Assembly: GCA_029932545.1 (NCBI GenBank)
Contig: JAOZPW010000036.1
Span: 1,619 to 19,473 of the forward strand
Source: Thermoanaerobaculales bacterium
GTDB taxonomy: Bacteria; Acidobacteriota; Thermoanaerobaculia; Thermoanaerobaculales; Sulfomarinibacteraceae
DNA: 17,855 nucleotides
Direction: 5' to 3'
Part shown: piece by piece, positions 14,324-17,855 of the stretch
Layout of the letters: the number at the start of each line of letters is the position of its first letter
How positions within the stretch are numbered: position 1 is the first letter of the stretch
Made by a program: the position numbers and the translations under genes
The notes under the pieces: model-generated
Seen by the model: only the letters and a program-made list of their open reading frames with translations
The model's database searches: none
What the model was told of the DNA's origin: nothing

Positions 14324-17300
14324 CTAATGAAAATCATGACTCTTGACAAACGCCTCGCCCTGGATCTTCTCGAAACGTCGGGCCTTGACCGAGATCGTGC
14401 CGTCTGAGATCTGCAGGGGGCCTTCGATCAGCAGCAAGGGTGAGGTGACGATCAACTGGCGGTGTTGGCGGTAGAGGTCGGGTTTGATGATGGCCTGTAC
14501 CGTTCCGACTTCGTCTTCCATGGTCAAGAAGACAAAGCCCTTGGCCGTGCCGGGGCGTTGGCGCACGATGACGGCGCCGGCGACTTTGACGACCTGGCCG
14601 TTCCGGCAGTCCTTGAGTCGGTTCGTCGGTACGACGCCACGACGATTGAGCTCCGGCCTGAAGTAGTGCATCAGGTGGGGGCCGGTCGTCAGATTGAGGC
14701 CGCCATAGTCGGCCATGGTCTCTTCGATGGAGCTCATCTCCTCAAGTGGTGAATCTTCTTCCGGCGCCAGTCGTTCGAAGAGAGGTTTGTTGCGGCCGGC
14801 GACTTCGGCCACCTGCCACAGGGCTTTGCGCCGGGAGAGACCGAAGGAACTCAGGGCGCCGACGTGAGCCAAGCGCTCGAGATGATCCGATGAAAGCCGG
14901 CAGCGTTGTGCGAGGTCGGAGGGGTCGGTGAAGAGGCTCTCTCCCTGCTGTTCTTCAATTCTTTCACCGGCAGCCCTTTTGAGGCCGTGCACCCACCGCA
15001 ACCCCAGACGGATGCCCCCGTCTTCCCAGCGGCACCGCCATCCGGAACGATTGACATCGACCGGGTGGACTTCTACGCCTGCTCGCTGCGCGTCTTTGAC
15101 CAGGGTCGCCGGGTGATAGAAGCCCAAGGGCCATGCATTGAGCAGGCCGGCGTAGAAGGCCGTCGGGTGATGGCATTTGAGGTAGGCCGAGGCATAGACG
15201 ATCAGGGCGAAGCTGGCGGCGTGGCTTTCGGGGAAGCCGTAGAGGGCGAAGGAGGTGATGGCGCGAACGACCTCCTCCTGGCCCTCAGGCGTGATGCCCT
15301 TGGTACTCATGCCGCGTCGTAGTCGTGCCTCGATGCCCTTCATACGTTCGTGAGAGCGCTTGAAGCCCATGGCGCGTCGCAGTTCTTCAGCTTCGCCGCC
15401 GGAAAAGCCCGCCGCCACCATGGCGATGCGCAGGAGTTGCTCCTGAAACAACGGCACGCCAAGGGTGCGTTTGAGCACGGGCTCCAGGCTGGGGTGGGGA
15501 TAGGTGACGGGCTCCCGGCCCATTCGCCGTTGTAAGTAGGGACTGGTCATCTTGCCGGCGATGGGGCCGGGCCGGATGATTGCGACCTGCACGACCAGAT
15601 CGTAGAAACACTCGGGCCGGTTGCGCGGCAGGGAAGCCATCTGGGCGCGGCTCTCAATCTGGAAAACGCCTGCGGTGTCGGCGCGGCGAATCATCGCATA
15701 GGTTTTCGGATCGTCGGGTGGTAAATGGGCAAGGTCGAGGTCGATGCCTTCGTGGGAACGGATCATCGGGATGGAATCCTCGAGGGCGGCCAACATGCCC
15801 AGACCCAGCAGATCAACCTTGATCAGACCGAGGTCGGCACAGTCATCCTTGTCCCATTGGATGATCGTGCGTCTCTCCATCGCGGCAGGTTCCAGCGGAA
15901 CGACCTCGTCGAGGCGGCCCTGAGCGATGACCATGCCACCTGAGTGCTGTCCGAGGTGGCGGGGCATGTGGTGGATCTCATGCCACAGGCGCTTGAAATG
16001 GCGAACGCGCCGGGCTTCCGGGTCGAAACCCAGGGCCCGGAGCTCGGCATCGAAGTTCCGGGCGCCCTCGTCGAACTCCTGCGAGGCGTGACCGCCCAAT
16101 CTTTTGGAGATCCGGTCGATCTGTTCGAGTGAGAATCCGACCGCCTTGCCGACCTCTCTTGAGGCGGAGCGGTCCCGGTAGGTGATGACGTTTGCGGTCA
16201 TCGCGGCGCCGTGGGGACCGTACCTCGAATAGACGTGTTGTATGACCTTCTCGCGCTGCGAGCCCGAGGGCAGGTCCAGATCGATGTCCGGCCACTCGCC
16301 CCGTTCTTCGGACAAGAAGCGTTCAAAAAGTAGCTCCATTTTTACCGGGTCGACGGCGGTGATCGACAGGGCGTAGCACACGGCGGAATTGGCCGCCGAC
16401 CCGCGGCCCTGGGCCAGAATCTTCTCTCTCTGACAGAAACGAACGATGTCCCAGACGATCAAGAAGTAGCCGGCCAGGCCCAACTTTTCGATCAGGGCAA
16501 GTTCCTTCTCCAGTTGTGCCTGGGCGCGGGCGGTCAGGGGGCGGAAGCGGCTGCGGGCGGCGGCCCATGTCACGGCCCGAAGGTAGGAGTTGAGGTTTTC
16601 ACCGGCGGGCAGTGGGTAGTCGGGGAAACGGTAGCCGAGGTCATCCAGGGTGAAATTGAGGTGATCCGCCAGATCCGCGGCGCCACCGATGGCTTGGGGA
16701 AGATCGGCAAAGATGCGTTGCATTTCAATGGGCGCCTTGAGGTGGCGTTCTCTTTGGGCATCGAGCAGGCGGCCGGCGCCGTCCAGGGTCACACCTTCCC
16801 GGATGCAGGCCACCACGTCGGCCAGGTCCTTGTTCTTACGATCGGCGTAACGCACGCCTCCTGCGGCGATCAGGGGGAGGCGGAGACTCCGACTGAGGTC
16901 CATCAGAGCCCGGTTTCGGTGTTCCTCCTCGCGCAGTCCGTGGCGCTGGAGTTCGACCGAAAGTCGTCCCGGGAAGAGGCGGTGGAGGTTTTCGAGGGTA
17001 TGTCTGGCGCGATCGAGGCCATGGTGGATCAGACGCTGGGTGATGAGCCCCTCCACTCCGCCGGTCAGGCAGTGCAGGCCCTCGGTGTGGGCCTGAATCT
17101 GGGCCCAGGAGGCGCGGGCTTGTCCCTTGGGGTGGTGGCGGGCAGCTTCGGTCAACAGTCTGCAGAGATTGCGGTAGCCCGACCGGTTCTCGACCAGCAG
17201 AGTCAAACGGGGCAACGGTGTGCCCTGAGGTGGAGGATCGGGAACGATACCTAGCGGTCCCGTGCGTTCAACCAGTGCCTGCTGAGGATAGCCGGCAATT

Positions 17301-17551
17301 TTTTTTGAGCTGATAGCTGAGAGCTGATAGCTGACAGCTTCTTCCAACACCACCTCGGCGCCCACCAAAGCCTTGATTCCCGCTGCCTTTGCCGCCTTGA
17401 AAAAACGGGGCGCCCCGGACAACGTATTGCGATCGGCCAGTGCCACTGCCGGCAGTCCAAGATCTGCCGCCCGTTCAACCAGATCCTCAGGCAACGACGC
17501 CCCCTCGAGAAAGGAGAAAGCGGACGCGGCATGAAGCTCGGGATAGATCAT
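14324..17551 (-). CDS. dnaE2: Error-prone DNA polymerase DnaE2 (ImuC)
   Basis: 1075 residues, C-family replicative-type polymerase used for damage-induced translesion synthesis. Domains: PHP (1-270), polymerase core (about 290-780) with catalytic acids in PDIDLDLPSG (D422, D424) and KVDLLGLGM (D580), tandem HhH region (about 820-900), and an OB fold (about 985-1065; VAGAVIVRQRPGTAKGFVFLT is split over 990-1010). QGRGSAANSAVCYAL (381-395) and RHLGQHSGGMVIA (531-543) are typical DnaE2 motifs. The PHP metal residues are degraded: HxH is HAA (7-9), DH is DR (40-41), and a later His is Arg234, so proofreading by PHP is unlikely. Residues about 72-113 are an insertion that includes a translated heptamer repeat. 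No imuA or imuB lies beside it and no LexA box is evident upstream. The start ATG is preceded only by a weak GAGA within a repeat. Confidence 0.96.
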   Translation of the reverse strand: MIYPELHAASAFSFLEGASLPEDLVERAADLGLPAVALADRNTLSGAPRFFKAAKAAGIKALVGAEVVLEEAVSYQLSAISSKKIAGYPQQALVERTGPLGIVPDPPPQGTPLPRLTLLVENRSGYRNLCRLLTEAARHHPKGQARASWAQIQAHTEGLHCLTGGVEGLITQRLIHHGLDRARHTLENLHRLFPGRLSVELQRHGLREEEHRNRALMDLSRSLRLPLIAAGGVRYADRKNKDLADVVACIREGVTLDGAGRLLDAQRERHLKAPIEMQRIFADLPQAIGGAADLADHLNFTLDDLGYRFPDYPLPAGENLNSYLRAVTWAAARSRFRPLTARAQAQLEKELALIEKLGLAGYFLIVWDIVRFCQREKILAQGRGSAANSAVCYALSITAVDPVKMELLFERFLSEERGEWPDIDLDLPSGSQREKVIQHVYSRYGPHGAAMTANVITYRDRSASREVGKAVGFSLEQIDRISKRLGGHASQEFDEGARNFDAELRALGFDPEARRVRHFKRLWHEIHHMPRHLGQHSGGMVIAQGRLDEVVPLEPAAMERRTIIQWDKDDCADLGLIKVDLLGLGMLAALEDSIPMIRSHEGIDLDLAHLPPDDPKTYAMIRRADTAGVFQIESRAQMASLPRNRPECFYDLVVQVAIIRPGPIAGKMTSPYLQRRMGREPVTYPHPSLEPVLKRTLGVPLFQEQLLRIAMVAAGFSGGEAEELRRAMGFKRSHERMKGIEARLRRGMSTKGITPEGQEEVVRAITSFALYGFPESHAASFALIVYASAYLKCHHPTAFYAGLLNAWPLGFYHPATLVKDAQRAGVEVHPVDVNRSGWRCRWEDGGIRLGLRWVHGLKRAAGERIEEQQGESLFTDPSDLAQRCRLSSDHLERLAHVGALSSFGLSRRKALWQVAEVAGRNKPLFERLAPEEDSPLEEMSSIEETMADYGGLNLTTGPHLMHYFRPELNRRGVVPTNRLKDCRNGQVVKVAGAVIVRQRPGTAKGFVFLTMEDEVGTVQAIIKPDLYRQHRQLIVTSPLLLIEGPLQISDGTISVKARRFEKIQGEAFVKSHDFH
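17308..17339. repeat. AGCTGAT 7-bp tandem array inside dnaE2
   Basis: AGCTGAT, AGCTGAG, AGCTGAT, AGCTGAC, AGCT: 4.6 heptamers, within the coding sequence of dnaE2. Read on the minus strand it gives VSYQLSAISS (residues about 73-82), directly followed by an eight-A tract (17299-17306). The reading frame is preserved. Confidence 0.92.
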
Positions 17552-17557
17552 TTAAGA

Positions 17558-17639
17558 TCTCGCAAAGGCGCAAAGAACGCCAAGATGAGGAAAATAGGTG
17601 CCCCTGTGTTTCCTTTGCGCTCTCTGCGTCTTTGCGAGA
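17558..17639. repeat. CGCAAAG element, copy 1, with inverted ends
   Basis: It begins TCTCGCAAAGGCGCAAAGA and ends CTTTGCGAGA, so the ends are inverted copies of each other over about 10 bp exactly and about 27 bp imperfectly. The first 62 bp match copy 2 at 58 positions. It ends 6 bp from the dnaE2 start codon, so the dnaE2 leader and ribosome site lie in or next to it. Confidence 0.85.
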
Positions 17640-17744
17640 GAACTGTCTTCCTCCACACCCTTGAAACAACGCCGCCGATCACCCGAAGGTTACCGCCCAC
17701 AGCCAAACACCCCGCCTGTGAGACGACCCCGATAAACACAAATA

Positions 17745-17824
17745 TCTCGCAAAGGCGCAAAGATCGCAAAGATGAAGAAAATAGATGCCCCTGTGTTTCC
17801 TTTGCGTCTTTGCGTTTCTGTCTT
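17745..17824. repeat. CGCAAAG element, copy 2
   Basis: Direct repeat of copy 1: 58 of 62 bases identical over 17745-17806. The last 25 bases (17800-17824) are also nearly identical, with one mismatch, to 3359-3383 next to the sulfatase/TPR stop codon. Confidence 0.85.
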
Positions 17825-17855
17825 GTTGTGTTCTTCAGGAGGCTGATCGCTTCAA

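Larger units (their letters stand above)
17552..17855. other. dnaE2 upstream region made largely of repeats
   Basis: 304 bp to the window edge with no gene supported. Two copies of a CGCAAAG element occupy about half of it (17558-17639 and 17745-17824). The 105 bp between them is unremarkable. No promoter consensus or SOS box was found. Confidence 0.65.

Noticed and set aside
17552..17700. LexA/SOS box upstream of dnaE2
   Set aside because: No CTGT-N8-ACAG or GAAC-N4-GTTC type palindrome was found by eye.

Overview
The window is moderately GC-rich chromosomal DNA (about 60% G+C by eye) from a Gram-negative bacterium. I cannot name the organism. A two-heptad propeller fused to a GGDEF domain, a membrane-anchored sulfatase-fold/TPR protein, a PilT-family ATPase, a Spy/CpxP-like periplasmic protein, a surface-sorted secreted protein and a stand-alone DnaE2 fit Acidobacteriota or a deltaproteobacterial/myxobacterial-type lineage. 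This is inference from gene content only. There is no rRNA, tRNA, CRISPR array or intact insertion sequence.

Layout. At 22-531 (-) is a small Spy/CpxP-like exported protein. Divergent from it, 605-3349 (+) encodes a membrane-anchored alkaline-phosphatase-superfamily ('sulfatase') domain followed by about 13 TPRs. Convergent with that, 3409-4380 (-) encodes a Tyr/Thr-rich secreted protein with a PKD-like region and a C-terminal sorting-type tail. Next, 4483-5637 (+) acyl-CoA dehydrogenase and 5666-6535 (+) YicC endoribonuclease-family protein form a likely two-gene operon. It meets the Mg2+ transporter gene mgtE (6548-7903, -) tail to tail. Upstream of mgtE on the same strand lie a PilT-family ATPase with an extra C-terminal coiled coil (8069-9508, -) and a 986-residue sensor diguanylate cyclase (9816-12776, -). 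A VapBC toxin-antitoxin pair (12991-13709, +) is followed by about 600 bp of gene-free DNA holding inverted and tandem repeats. The large error-prone DNA polymerase gene dnaE2 fills 14324-17551 (-), and the window ends in two copies of an approximately 62-bp repeat.

The genes form no single pathway. PilT (pilus retraction/twitching) and the c-di-GMP synthase are both plausible parts of surface behaviour. The sorted surface protein and the TPR-sulfatase protein point to envelope biology. DnaE2 is a damage-tolerance polymerase, here without imuA/imuB beside it.

The most unusual signal is outside the genes. The intergenic spaces carry several unrelated families of short tandem repeats, three of them with a 7-bp period: AGCTGAT-type, GAAACTG-type and CCCTAAA-type. 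There are also 8-bp GCGTCTCT and CGCAAAG-rich elements. One heptad array lies inside the dnaE2 reading frame and is translated, another would extend the PilT reading frame if the wrong start were chosen, and a CGCAAAG element comes to within 6 bp of the dnaE2 start codon. This resembles the heptanucleotide STRR sequences known from cyanobacteria, but in a non-cyanobacterial gene context.
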